64,000 nucleotides of DNA from a bacterium (lineage in GTDB: Bacteria; UBP6; UBA1177), in the NCBI GenBank assembly GCA_017538365.1, contig JAFYIZ010000041.1, positions 36,039-100,038 on the forward strand, given 5' to 3'. A program made the position numbers and the translations under genes. The notes beneath the pieces were generated by a model. That model was not told the origin of the DNA. It was given only the letters and a program-made list of their open reading frames with translations, and did no database searches. Each line of letters begins with the position of its first letter. The first letter of the stretch is position 1. Positions 8,926-16,601 of the stretch are shown piece by piece.

Positions 8926-8999
8926 TGCCGCCGAAATCCTATCGGGATCACGACGGCGGCAACCGAAATCACGGAATACCGAAATCACGGGATCTCGAA
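8926..8999. repeat. Dispersed intergenic repeat, copy A
   Basis: A G+C-rich stretch is built from short related words (GGGATCAC, GATCACGACG, GATCTCG, GCCGCCG). GCCGCCG at 8927-8933 is complementary to CGGCGGC at 8954-8960, so it can fold. The same vocabulary recurs between genes at about 34468 and 58458. Confidence 0.55.
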
Positions 9000-9101
9000 A
9001 TTTTTATTGCATTAAATTAAAAAAAAGATTATCTCTCTGCCGTAAATTGTTTTCTGAAATTTGGTGTCCCGTTTTTTTTAATATTTTTTTAGGAGTGAAA
9101 A

Positions 9102-10541
9102 ATGGCAACAAAGAAAGCAACACCGGCTGCAAAAGCTGCTCCGGCAAAGAAACCGTGCGCAAAAAAAGCTTGCTGCGCAAAAACAGTTAAAGACGTTAAA
9201 CCGGCTGCAATCAAAGAGATGAAGGCTTCTCAGGTTCACCAGATCCTCGGCAAGTACATCCTCTGCGACGGCTACGACATGGTTGTCGACACCGAAAAAA
9301 GCCACGGCAGCTACATGTACGATGCAAAGCACAACAAAGAGTACCTCGATTTCTTCTCATTCTTTGCTTCAATGCCCATCGGCTTCAACCATCCGAAACT
9401 TCACAACGAAGATTTCATCAAAGAGATCGGTGAAGTAGCTCTTCACAAAATTTCGAACAGCGACTTCTACACCACGACGATGGCTGAATTTGTTGAAGCT
9501 ATGGCAACCACAGCAAAACCCGACTACATGAAGAAGATGTTCTTCGTTGACGGCGGCGGTCTTGCTGTTGAAAACGCACTTAAAACCGCTTTCGACTGGA
9601 AATTCAGAAAGAACCTTGAAAAAGGTGTAAGAATCGACGAAAACGAGATGAAGATCATCCACTTCAAACAGGCTTTCCACGGAAGAACCGGTTACACTCT
9701 TTCGCTCACCAACACTTCCGACCCGAGAAAATATATGTATTTCCCGAAATTCGACTGGCCGAGAATCACCAACCCGAAAGCTATTTTCCCGCTTGAAGGC
9801 GAAAATCTGAAGAAAACCATCGAATCCGAGAAGATCGCCTGCAAAGAAATCCTTGATGCATGCGAAAAATACGGCAGCCAGATTGCCGGCCTCATCATTG
9901 AACCGGTTCAGGGCGAAGGCGGTGACAACCACTTCAGAAAAGAGTTCATTCAGGAACTCAGAAAGTTCGCTGATAAATACGACTTCCTTCTTATCTTCGA
10001 CGAAGTTCAGGCAGGCGGCGGTCTCAGCGGAAAATGGTGGACTCACGAACATTACGGCGTAAAACCCGACATCATCTGCTTCGGAAAGAAATTCCAGGTT
10101 TGCGGTATCCTTGCAAACGACAGAGTTCTTTCTGTCAAGAACAACGTTTTCGTTGAATCAAGCAGACTTAACTCAACTTGGGGCGGCAACATCGTCGATA
10201 TGAAGAGAACGGCTCGTTACCTCAAGATCATAAAGGAAGAAAAGCTCGTTGAAAACGCAGCGAAAATGGGAAAAATCCTTCTTGAAGGACTTGAAGCACT
10301 TTCCAAGAAGACAAAAGGCAAAATCTTCAACGTACGCGGCAAAGGTCTTCTCTGCGCATTCGACATGAAAGACGGCGCAGCTAGAAACAAATTCATTGAC
10401 GACTGCATGAACAAAGAGAACATGATCGTTCTTGCTTGCGGCGACAATTCAATCAGATTCAGACCGTTCCTTGACATCACAGAAGCTGACGTTAAAGAAG
10501 GTTTGAAGAGAATGGAAAGAGTTCTTACCGCTAAAAAGTAA
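9102..10541 (+). CDS. lat: L-lysine 6-transaminase (class III PLP aminotransferase)
   Basis: The 479-residue product matches L-lysine epsilon-aminotransferase, which moves the 6-amino group of lysine to 2-oxoglutarate and yields piperideine-6-carboxylate. Family landmarks are KYILCDGYDMVVDTEKSHGS, LDFFSFFASMPIGFNHPK, FHGRTGYTLSLTNT, PVQGEGGDNHF, the DEVQAG loop, and the PLP lysine within CFGKKFQVCG (Lys pair at 329-330). The first 40 residues are not part of the fold: they are rich in Lys, Ala and Pro with a CAKKACCAK stretch. AGGAGTG precedes the ATG. The gene appears to be a single transcription unit, closed by the terminator at 10564. A neighbouring piperideine-carboxylate dehydrogenase is not seen. 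Confidence 0.9.
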   Translation: MATKKATPAAKAAPAKKPCAKKACCAKTVKDVKPAAIKEMKASQVHQILGKYILCDGYDMVVDTEKSHGSYMYDAKHNKEYLDFFSFFASMPIGFNHPKLHNEDFIKEIGEVALHKISNSDFYTTTMAEFVEAMATTAKPDYMKKMFFVDGGGLAVENALKTAFDWKFRKNLEKGVRIDENEMKIIHFKQAFHGRTGYTLSLTNTSDPRKYMYFPKFDWPRITNPKAIFPLEGENLKKTIESEKIACKEILDACEKYGSQIAGLIIEPVQGEGGDNHFRKEFIQELRKFADKYDFLLIFDEVQAGGGLSGKWWTHEHYGVKPDIICFGKKFQVCGILANDRVLSVKNNVFVESSRLNSTWGGNIVDMKRTARYLKIIKEEKLVENAAKMGKILLEGLEALSKKTKGKIFNVRGKGLLCAFDMKDGAARNKFIDDCMNKENMIVLACGDNSIRFRPFLDITEADVKEGLKRMERVLTAKK

Positions 10542-10563
10542 GTTGTCTCCATTATAACCTCAA

Positions 10564-10593
10564 AAGGGCCGGCTCAGTCCGGCTCTTTTTTTT
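10564..10593 (+). terminator. Rho-independent terminator after lat
   Basis: AAGGGCCGG and CCGGCTCTT form a G+C-rich stem around a CTCAGT loop, followed by eight T residues. It lies 22 bases after the lat stop codon. Confidence 0.85.
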
Positions 10594-10663
10594 GCAGGCA
10601 GGTCAAAAATTTGTTTTTATGCCGTTTTCATATAAAATACGCGGACTTTTTTTCGGAGGTTCA

Positions 10664-11224
10664 ATGAATTCAGTTCGTTTTTGCTTGGGTAAAGCAGTTC
10701 TTGCCGTGATTTTATGCAGTTTGCCGCTTTTTTTCTTTTCATGCTCCAAAAATGAAGAAAAAAAAGTCGAAGCTGAAGAAAAAGCACCCGATCTCACGAT
10801 AACGCAGACAGATATCATGCTTCTGATCGAACACAAAAAAACGATCGATGCAATAACTTCGAAATACGACAAAAAAATTTCAGGAGCTCAACCGAGTCTG
10901 GCTTACAAACTTATCGAAGATGGAAAAAGCGAAATCAACGAATACCTTGAAAGCAAAGGATTGAAACCAGAAATTTTCATGAAAAAATCGAAAAAAATAT
11001 TGAAATGCTACCTCGCTTTCAACGAAATCAGCGATGAGACAATGCAGAAAAGAATCGAAATCCTCAGACAGAACGACACTCCGGAAAATGATATCAAAAA
11101 CAAAACCGCAACATACAAAAAAGCAGGGGAAGCCTTTTTTAAAGAAATGACATCAGGACTTTCCCAAAAAGAAATCGACCTCGTCAAATCGAACTTCAAA
11201 AATATCGCTGCCGTCGCGGAATAA
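10664..11224 (+). CDS. Lipoprotein of unknown function
   Basis: This is a 186-residue protein whose signal (MNSVRFCLGKAVLAVILCSLP..FFFSC) ends in a lipobox Cys, followed by a Lys/Glu-rich linker and a mostly alpha-helical domain with many Lys and Ile residues. No known domain is recognised. GGAGG lies five bases before the ATG at 10664; the frame is open upstream but would destroy the signal peptide. A TATAAAATAC box at 10631, followed by GCGG, is a plausible -10. The next gene is 84 bases downstream on the same strand. Confidence 0.7.
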   Translation: MNSVRFCLGKAVLAVILCSLPLFFFSCSKNEEKKVEAEEKAPDLTITQTDIMLLIEHKKTIDAITSKYDKKISGAQPSLAYKLIEDGKSEINEYLESKGLKPEIFMKKSKKILKCYLAFNEISDETMQKRIEILRQNDTPENDIKNKTATYKKAGEAFFKEMTSGLSQKEIDLVKSNFKNIAAVAE

Positions 11225-11308
11225 CACTCTTTTTGCCTTATAAAAAAAAATCAATAGAATAGGATGTTTTGGTTTTTTTATACGCTGTAAGTTCGCTCGG
11301 AGGAAGCA

Positions 11309-11920
11309 ATGCGAAAAACAGAAAGGCTTGATTTTGTTGGTGCTTTTGAACAAGGCTGGATTCAGTACAAATCGAATTTCACGAAACTTGCCGGCTGGGG
11401 CGCAGCAATTGCCGTTCCGCCTGTATTTTTTCATTTCAGCATAACGGCAGGAGTGATTCTGACGCTGATTTTTGAAGGATTTCTGATGATTCTTCTTGCA
11501 AATTCGGTCGTCTGCGCTTCAAAAGGGATGAAAAACGACACTTTTTCTTCGGCAAGACTTCTTTTGACCTGCTTTAAAAACGGTTTTCTGATTTCGATAC
11601 TCCTTTTCCCGCTGCTCGTTATCGGCGCGGCAGCCGCTGTAATTCCTTCGATCGCTCTTTTCAGCGTTTTCATGTTCACATTTTTCATCACGGCGCGCAA
11701 ACAGAGATTCGCCGTTGACGCAATGTGGGACAGCCTTCGCGAAGGAAACGGCTACCGACTTCCTCTTTTCCTGTTTTCACTGATTTTCTATGCTTCCGCC
11801 GCTCTGGCGTTTCTTCTCGCACAACTGTTCATGCCGCTCGGATTCATCGCCGGAGCGCTTATCACCCCTTATTTTTTCTCTGTAATTTATGAATTTTACG
11901 ACCAGCTGGAGACAAAATAA
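11309..11920 (+). CDS. Integral membrane protein of unknown function
   Basis: The 203-residue protein starts with a soluble stretch (FVGAFEQGWIQYKSNF) typical of glycerophosphoryl-diester or DUF975-like membrane proteins and then has about five hydrophobic helices (roughly 32-55, 60-72, 94-128, 150-170 and 175-195). I recognise no catalytic motif. CGGAGGAAGC precedes the ATG. Its stop codon shares one base with the amgK start (TAATG), so it is translationally coupled to the amgK-murU pair and may assist cell-envelope metabolism. That role is inference from context. Confidence 0.65.
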   Translation: MRKTERLDFVGAFEQGWIQYKSNFTKLAGWGAAIAVPPVFFHFSITAGVILTLIFEGFLMILLANSVVCASKGMKNDTFSSARLLLTCFKNGFLISILLFPLLVIGAAAAVIPSIALFSVFMFTFFITARKQRFAVDAMWDSLREGNGYRLPLFLFSLIFYASAALAFLLAQLFMPLGFIAGALITPYFFSVIYEFYDQLETK

Positions 11921-12963
11921 TGAACTACGAAACCGATTTTCTGGCTTATCAGCTTTTAAACCTTTACAAAGGAAGAAAAGTTCTCGATTTTTTCGTTGAA
12001 CCGCTTTTCGGCGACGCTTCGGGCAGATCCTACTGCAGAATCCGCTTTGAAAACACGACCGTCGTCATGATGAAAGTCGCAAATATCAAACCCGGGGAGT
12101 TCGGGCGCGGCGATTCATTCACCGATTTCATTGCAATCCGCGACTTTTTGAGCGGCTTAGGCGTAAATGTGCCTGCAATACTTGCCGTAATTCCGGAACA
12201 GAAGGCTATGCTTCTCGAAGATCTGGGAGACACCACACTTTTCAAACAGATAGAAAACGACAGAAAGAACAAGTTCAAATACATCAAAGACGCGCTTGAT
12301 CTGCTCACCGATACGCAGAAAAAACTTTACGACCGCACAAAATTCGACACTCCGGCAGACAAAAGAAAGTTTACAACCAAACTTTTTATGGATGAGTTCT
12401 ACCATTTTTACGAATACATGATCGCAAAAAGGGTTTACGCGATTCCTTACAAAAATCTGTGGCCGAAACTTGAAAAATACTGCACGAAAATTTCGAAAGA
12501 GCTTTACAATCTCCCCTATTTCTTTTCGCACAGGGATTTTCAGTCGAAAAATATCATGGTCAAAGACGATAAAAAATATCTCATCGACTTTCAGGATGCC
12601 CTGATGGCGCCTGCGGTTTACGACCTTGTTTCGCTTCTGCGCGATTCTTACGTAACCCTTTCGGCGGATGAACTTTCATCGCTTCTTTCCTATTTCTGGA
12701 ACACGAACAGCGTTATGCACGAAGTTTTCAACGACTACGAAACTTTCGAGCATGCTTTCTATATTCAGACTCTGCAGCGCAAGATGAAAGATGCCGGAAG
12801 ATTCGTCTATCTCAATCAGGTCAAAGGCAAAGAGTGGTTCGTTCCCTACATCCTGCCGACTCTCGGCTACGTGAAAGACGCACTCATAAAGCTCGAACTT
12901 GACAAGATTTTAGAGCTTCTCGCTCCGTTTATTCCTGAATTTGACAACGGGAGATCAAAGTGA
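11920..12963 (+). CDS. amgK: AmgK-like sugar kinase (aminoglycoside phosphotransferase fold)
   Basis: The 347-residue kinase has the aminoglycoside phosphotransferase fold: a glycine-containing loop (FGDASGRSYCRI), the catalytic FFSHRDFQSKNIM (HRDxxxxN) and the metal-binding LIDFQDALMAPAVYDLVSLLRD. These are the signatures of AmgK, the anomeric MurNAc/GlcNAc 1-kinase of peptidoglycan recycling. The next gene is the matching nucleotidyltransferase, overlapping by four bases, as in the AmgK-MurU pair of Pseudomonas. The product would be MurNAc-alpha-1-phosphate, which bypasses de novo UDP-MurNAc synthesis. The substrate is inferred from family and neighbour. Confidence 0.8.
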   Translation: MNYETDFLAYQLLNLYKGRKVLDFFVEPLFGDASGRSYCRIRFENTTVVMMKVANIKPGEFGRGDSFTDFIAIRDFLSGLGVNVPAILAVIPEQKAMLLEDLGDTTLFKQIENDRKNKFKYIKDALDLLTDTQKKLYDRTKFDTPADKRKFTTKLFMDEFYHFYEYMIAKRVYAIPYKNLWPKLEKYCTKISKELYNLPYFFSHRDFQSKNIMVKDDKKYLIDFQDALMAPAVYDLVSLLRDSYVTLSADELSSLLSYFWNTNSVMHEVFNDYETFEHAFYIQTLQRKMKDAGRFVYLNQVKGKEWFVPYILPTLGYVKDALIKLELDKILELLAPFIPEFDNGRSK

Positions 12964-13991
12964 AAGCCCTTATTTTAGCCGCAGGTTTCGGAACCAGAAT
13001 GGCTCCGATCACAGACAGCATTCCGAAACCGCTTATTCCGGTTCTTAACCGCCCGACGATCGAATACAACATCTACTTTCTAAAGCATTACGGGATAAAG
13101 GAGATTTACATCAACCTTCACTCCCACGGAGAAAAAATCGCAAAAGCGCTCGGCAACGGCAGCAAATACGGCGTGAGCATCGAATATCTCCCGGAACAAG
13201 AGATTCTTGGAACCGGCGGTGCGATCGCTTCAATGGCTCCTTTCGTCAAAAAAGAGCCCTTCGTCGTCATAAATTCCGACACGATTTTCAACTTCGACCT
13301 CGACAAGATGATCGAAAGCCACAATCACTCTGATTCTCTGGCGACTTTAGGCATACTTCCGGCATCGCAGAACGACCCGCGCTCAGTCATCCGTGTTGAC
13401 GGAAACAAGATTGTCAGGATGCTCAACGAATCGATTTACGATACGATTCCCGAAGGAAATGCGCTTTTCACGGGCATTCACGTCATAAATCCGCAGCTTC
13501 TCGAATTTATTCCGAAAGGGTGCTTCGTTTCGATCACGAGCTATGTCTACAAGCGGGCAATCAAGTCGAGAAGAAACCTCAACGCCTTTTACATCAAAGG
13601 AAACTGGTGGGATATGGGAACACCGGACGGATATCTCGACTGTTCGTTCGAGCTTCTCCGCACGCTTCCGCTCAAATTCTTTGACGACACCGACATTTTC
13701 GGCGACTACTACCACACGAAATACGAAGATTTCGCAGGCAGTAAAAACGAAGACTTTTTCGTAGCGCTCGGCAAAAAACTCAACTTCCCGCCTATCAAGC
13801 AGGAACCTCCGATAGTGATAGGCAACAACTGCGAAATCGAAAAAAGCAGCGAAATCGTTCTGGGACCGAATCTCATCGCGGGCGACGGCGCGGTTCTTAC
13901 GGCAGATCACGACCTTTCCAACGCCGTTTACCTTCCTGGTGCCGACGGAACAAGGGTTATCTACGGAAAGAACGGAAAAATTTATTACTGA
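12960..13991 (+). CDS. murU: Sugar-1-phosphate nucleotidyltransferase (MurU-like)
   Basis: The 343-residue enzyme starts with the NTP-transferase signature LAAGFGTRMAPITDSIPKPLIPV, then VVINSDTIFNFD (metal-binding Asp) and GNWWDMGTPDGYL. It is longer than Pseudomonas MurU: about 100 C-terminal residues include a short hexapeptide-like stretch (IVIGNNCEIEKSSEIVLGPN) that suggests a left-handed beta-helix end. With the upstream kinase it would make UDP-MurNAc (or UDP-GlcNAc) from recycled sugar. The start is a GTG overlapping the amgK stop (GTGA), with GGGAG upstream. Other NDP-sugar products cannot be excluded. Confidence 0.75.
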   Translation: MKALILAAGFGTRMAPITDSIPKPLIPVLNRPTIEYNIYFLKHYGIKEIYINLHSHGEKIAKALGNGSKYGVSIEYLPEQEILGTGGAIASMAPFVKKEPFVVINSDTIFNFDLDKMIESHNHSDSLATLGILPASQNDPRSVIRVDGNKIVRMLNESIYDTIPEGNALFTGIHVINPQLLEFIPKGCFVSITSYVYKRAIKSRRNLNAFYIKGNWWDMGTPDGYLDCSFELLRTLPLKFFDDTDIFGDYYHTKYEDFAGSKNEDFFVALGKKLNFPPIKQEPPIVIGNNCEIEKSSEIVLGPNLIAGDGAVLTADHDLSNAVYLPGADGTRVIYGKNGKIYY

Positions 13992-14017
13992 TTCTTTTTT
14001 AATTCACAAAACATTAG

Positions 14018-14046
14018 TTGACATCGCGTTTTTTGCGCTCTATATT
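14018..14046 (+). promoter_or_regulatory. Strong sigma-70-type promoter of the B12-regulated operon
   Basis: A consensus TTGACA (14018-14023) is separated by exactly 17 bases from TATATT (14041-14046) and followed by a G+C-rich GCCGCCGCG. Transcription would begin at about 14053, right at the start of the riboswitch. Confidence 0.8.
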
Positions 14047-14051
14047 GCCGC

Positions 14052-14200
14052 CGCGATTTGTTTCCTGCGGAAATCGGTGAAAATCCGATGCTGTCCCGCA
14101 ACCGTGTAGCTTTAAGCCAAGCCGGATACGCAGACTCAAATCAGTAATGAGTACCCCGAGGAGGGAAAAATTGCGATTCAAAAGGTTTGCACAATTTTTC
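14052..14200 (+). promoter_or_regulatory. Cobalamin riboswitch with downstream hairpin
   Basis: The leader carries the cobalamin aptamer core: GGAAATCGGTGAAAATCCGAT, then GCTGTCCCGCAACCGTG, then a B12-box-like AAGCCGGATACGCAG. Pairing supports it: GATTTG (14055-14060) with CAAATC (14137-14142), CTGCG (14065-14069) with CGCAG (14129-14133), and ATCGG (14073-14077) with CCGAT (14085-14089). Beyond it GAAAAATTG (14165-14173) pairs perfectly with CAATTTTTC (14192-14200), a candidate expression platform. Family knowledge says adenosyl-, methyl- or aquocobalamin binding usually switches such leaders off. The subclass is not clear by eye. Confidence 0.85.
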
Positions 14201-14235
14201 CGTATTTATTCACTTTCCAAATGATGGAGGAGAAA

Positions 14236-15156
14236 ATGAAAAAAACCTTATCCTTTCTTGTTATTGTTTTTGTATTGATTTTCGCAGTATCGTGCGGCGG
14301 CAGCAGCAATGAGAACACTGATCCTACGACAGAACCTACAACAGAGCCCACGACTGAGCCGACTACTGAGCCCACGACAGAACCGACCACCGAACCAACG
14401 ACTGAACCAACGACTGAACCAACAACAGAACCAACGACTGAACCAACCGATGAACCCGTTGAAGAACCGCTTGAAATCATCGGAAGCTATCTGGATGATT
14501 GGGGAACTTTCAACGTTATTTCCGAAACTGACTGGAGTATGGAATCTTCCTACGGCAAATCGGTTTTCCACATTTCACAGTATGACAACGAACAGGATTT
14601 TGTAATTGCGCAGAACGACAAAGAAAATGAGTACAACCCTGAACTTTGGAGCAGATTCGACTACACCGAAAAAGACGGCGACCTTTACTACTGCCAGACT
14701 GCTTTTGATGCAGAAAGCGAAGAAGCTGCTCTCGCTACTGCGGCTGCAGACAAAACCGATCCGGCAACTTCGGGTTGCGGCGGTTATCCGTGGACAAAAC
14801 TCAACGAACCGACCGAAATTATGGGAAACTATACTGATGATTATGAAACCGCATACGTCATTACGGCAACCGAATGGACTATGGAATCTTCCTACGGCAA
14901 ATCGGTTTTCCACATCTCAAAGTATGACAACGAAAACGATTTCATCATCGCGCAGAATGACAAAGAAAATGAGTACAACCCTGAACTTTGGAGCAGATTC
15001 GACTACACCGAAAAAGATAGCGTTCTTTACTACTGCCAGACTTCTTACGATGCAGAAAGCGAAGAAGCGGCTCTCGCTACTGCAGCTGCAGACAAAACCG
15101 ATCCGGCAACTTCGGGTTGCGGCGGTTACGCTTGGACAAAGCTGACAGCGAAATAA
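14236..15156 (+). CDS. TEPT-linker lipoprotein with two copies of an unnamed 90-residue domain, first gene after the B12 riboswitch
   Basis: The 306-residue lipoprotein has the signal MKKTLSFLVIVFVLIFAVSC, then GGSS and about a dozen TEPT repeats as a stiff linker. Two near-identical modules of roughly 100 residues follow (about 85-190 and 195-306). Each runs from IIGSY/IMGNY through VFHISxYDNExDFxIAQND, LWSRFDYTEKD and LYYCQ to a GCGGYxWTKL end. The module has one Cys after YY and one near its end, perhaps a disulfide. I know similar modules in myxobacterial lipoproteins but no function. The ATG at 14236 is preceded by GGAGGAG. Control by the riboswitch implies a role in corrinoid binding or uptake at the cell surface; this is inference. 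Confidence 0.8.
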   Translation: MKKTLSFLVIVFVLIFAVSCGGSSNENTDPTTEPTTEPTTEPTTEPTTEPTTEPTTEPTTEPTTEPTTEPTDEPVEEPLEIIGSYLDDWGTFNVISETDWSMESSYGKSVFHISQYDNEQDFVIAQNDKENEYNPELWSRFDYTEKDGDLYYCQTAFDAESEEAALATAAADKTDPATSGCGGYPWTKLNEPTEIMGNYTDDYETAYVITATEWTMESSYGKSVFHISKYDNENDFIIAQNDKENEYNPELWSRFDYTEKDSVLYYCQTSYDAESEEAALATAAADKTDPATSGCGGYAWTKLTAK

Positions 15157-15233
15157 CTGCGTCAAAAATCTTTCTAAACCATAAGGATTTCAATTTTGGC
15201 TTTTGCTAATTCCTAAGATTTTTGGAGATAAAA

Positions 15234-16511
15234 ATGAAAAAATTTTTTATTTTTGCCCTTATTTTCACACTTTTGTTTCTCGTATCGTGCGGCGGCAGCA
15301 GCAACAACGACCCTGAGCCGACTACAGAGCCTACAAGTGAGCCGACAACCGAGCCGACTACTGAACCGACAACTGAACCGACAACTGAACCGACAACTGA
15401 ACCAACCACCGAGCCAACGACTGAACCAACTGAAGAACCGACTACTGAACCAACAACTGAGCCAACAACCGATCCCACAACTGAACCGACTACTGAACCA
15501 ACAACTGAGCCAACGACTGAACCAACTGAAGAACCTGTCAAAACCCACGAAATCATCGGAAGATACCATGATGCATGGGGTTACAGTCACATCATCTCCA
15601 GGACTGCATGGTTCCAGCCTTCCGAATACGGCGATTCTCTTTTCCACATTAAGTATGTCGATATCGAAAACGATTTCATAATAGCTCAAAACGATGCTGA
15701 AAAAGCCTTCTACAAAGAGAAATGGAGCAGATTTGACTACACTATAAAAGAAGGAAAAATTTATTACTGTCAGATCGCTTTCAACGCAGAAACAAAAGAA
15801 GATGCCATTGCTGCAACTACAGCAGACAGAACCGACCTTACCGACAAAGGCTGCAACGACAATCCATGGAGCGAACTTATCGAAGTCGTTGAAGAACCGA
15901 TCGACAAAGACGATGAAAAAATCGTTGCATGGGCAACCGGTTACGAAAATTACATTGTCGGCGAAGGTGTCACTGAAGAGTGGCAGACTCCCGAAAAGGC
16001 TCTCGGAAAAGCTAAAGGCGATTCCTACGATGTTGTAGTTTTAGGTGACGGCGGCAGCATAGTTCTTACTTTCGCAAAACCGATTACTGATGGCGAAGGC
16101 GGCGATTTTGCGGTTTTCGAAAACAGCTTCAATGACGGTTTCCTTGAACTCGGAACAGTCGAAGTAAGCAGCGACGGTGAACATTTCGTCGGATTTGACC
16201 ATTTCTATCTGGGACTTGAAAAAATCGGTGGAACAGGTTCGCATGATGCCAGCCTCATCTGGGGATTCGCAGGCAAATTCAAACAGGGCAAAGGTAATAT
16301 GTTCGACCTTGCAGACCTTGAAGGAAAACCTGAAGTTGAAGACGGAACAGTAGATCTCAATGCAATCACCCACGTTAAAATCGTTGACGTTATCGGTGAC
16401 GGATCGCAGTTTGATTCAATCGGAGACCCGATTTACGATCCTTATCCGACAGGAGCAATAAGCGCAGGTTTCGACCTTGACGCAATAGCTGTCATCAATC
16501 AAAAAGAATAA
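15234..16511 (+). CDS. TEPT-linker lipoprotein with one 90-residue module and a FAVFENSF-type surface domain
   Basis: The 425-residue lipoprotein ([19 protein letters not shown]) has a TEPT linker of about 20 repeats and then one copy of the module found twice in the preceding protein (IIGRY through LIIAQND-like, [12 protein letters not shown] and [10 protein letters not shown], about 105-215). The C-terminal half (about 225-425) has [42 protein letters not shown] and [10 protein letters not shown] recall this domain from surface proteins encoded near cobalamin transport genes in several phyla, which agrees with the riboswitch upstream. GGAG lies eight bases before the ATG. The gap to the first gene is 77 bases with no terminator, so both are one transcript. 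Confidence 0.8.
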   Translation: MKKFFIFALIFTLLFLVSCGGSSNNDPEPTTEPTSEPTTEPTTEPTTEPTTEPTTEPTTEPTTEPTEEPTTEPTTEPTTDPTTEPTTEPTTEPTTEPTEEPVKTHEIIGRYHDAWGYSHIISRTAWFQPSEYGDSLFHIKYVDIENDFIIAQNDAEKAFYKEKWSRFDYTIKEGKIYYCQIAFNAETKEDAIAATTADRTDLTDKGCNDNPWSELIEVVEEPIDKDDEKIVAWATGYENYIVGEGVTEEWQTPEKALGKAKGDSYDVVVLGDGGSIVLTFAKPITDGEGGDFAVFENSFNDGFLELGTVEVSSDGEHFVGFDHFYLGLEKIGGTGSHDASLIWGFAGKFKQGKGNMFDLADLEGKPEVEDGTVDLNAITHVKIVDVIGDGSQFDSIGDPIYDPYPTGAISAGFDLDAIAVINQKE

Positions 16512-16601
16512 ACACATCAACAATCATCAATAATTTTTATTCTTTCTTTCCCATTTTATTCAAGTGTGCTATAAAGCGGCGGATTTTTCGCAGGAGGAGA
16601 T

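Noticed and set aside
14320-15540. Short DNA repeats that might be a CRISPR array
   Set aside because: The unit is 9-12 bases, without spacers, and encodes an in-frame TEPT linker.
14178-15556. Long minus-strand frames of Val-Gly-Ser repeats opposite the TEPT linkers
   Set aside because: They are the mirror of the ACxGAxCCx codon repeats that encode TEPT; no ribosome site, and the plus-strand frames have lipoprotein signals and folded domains.
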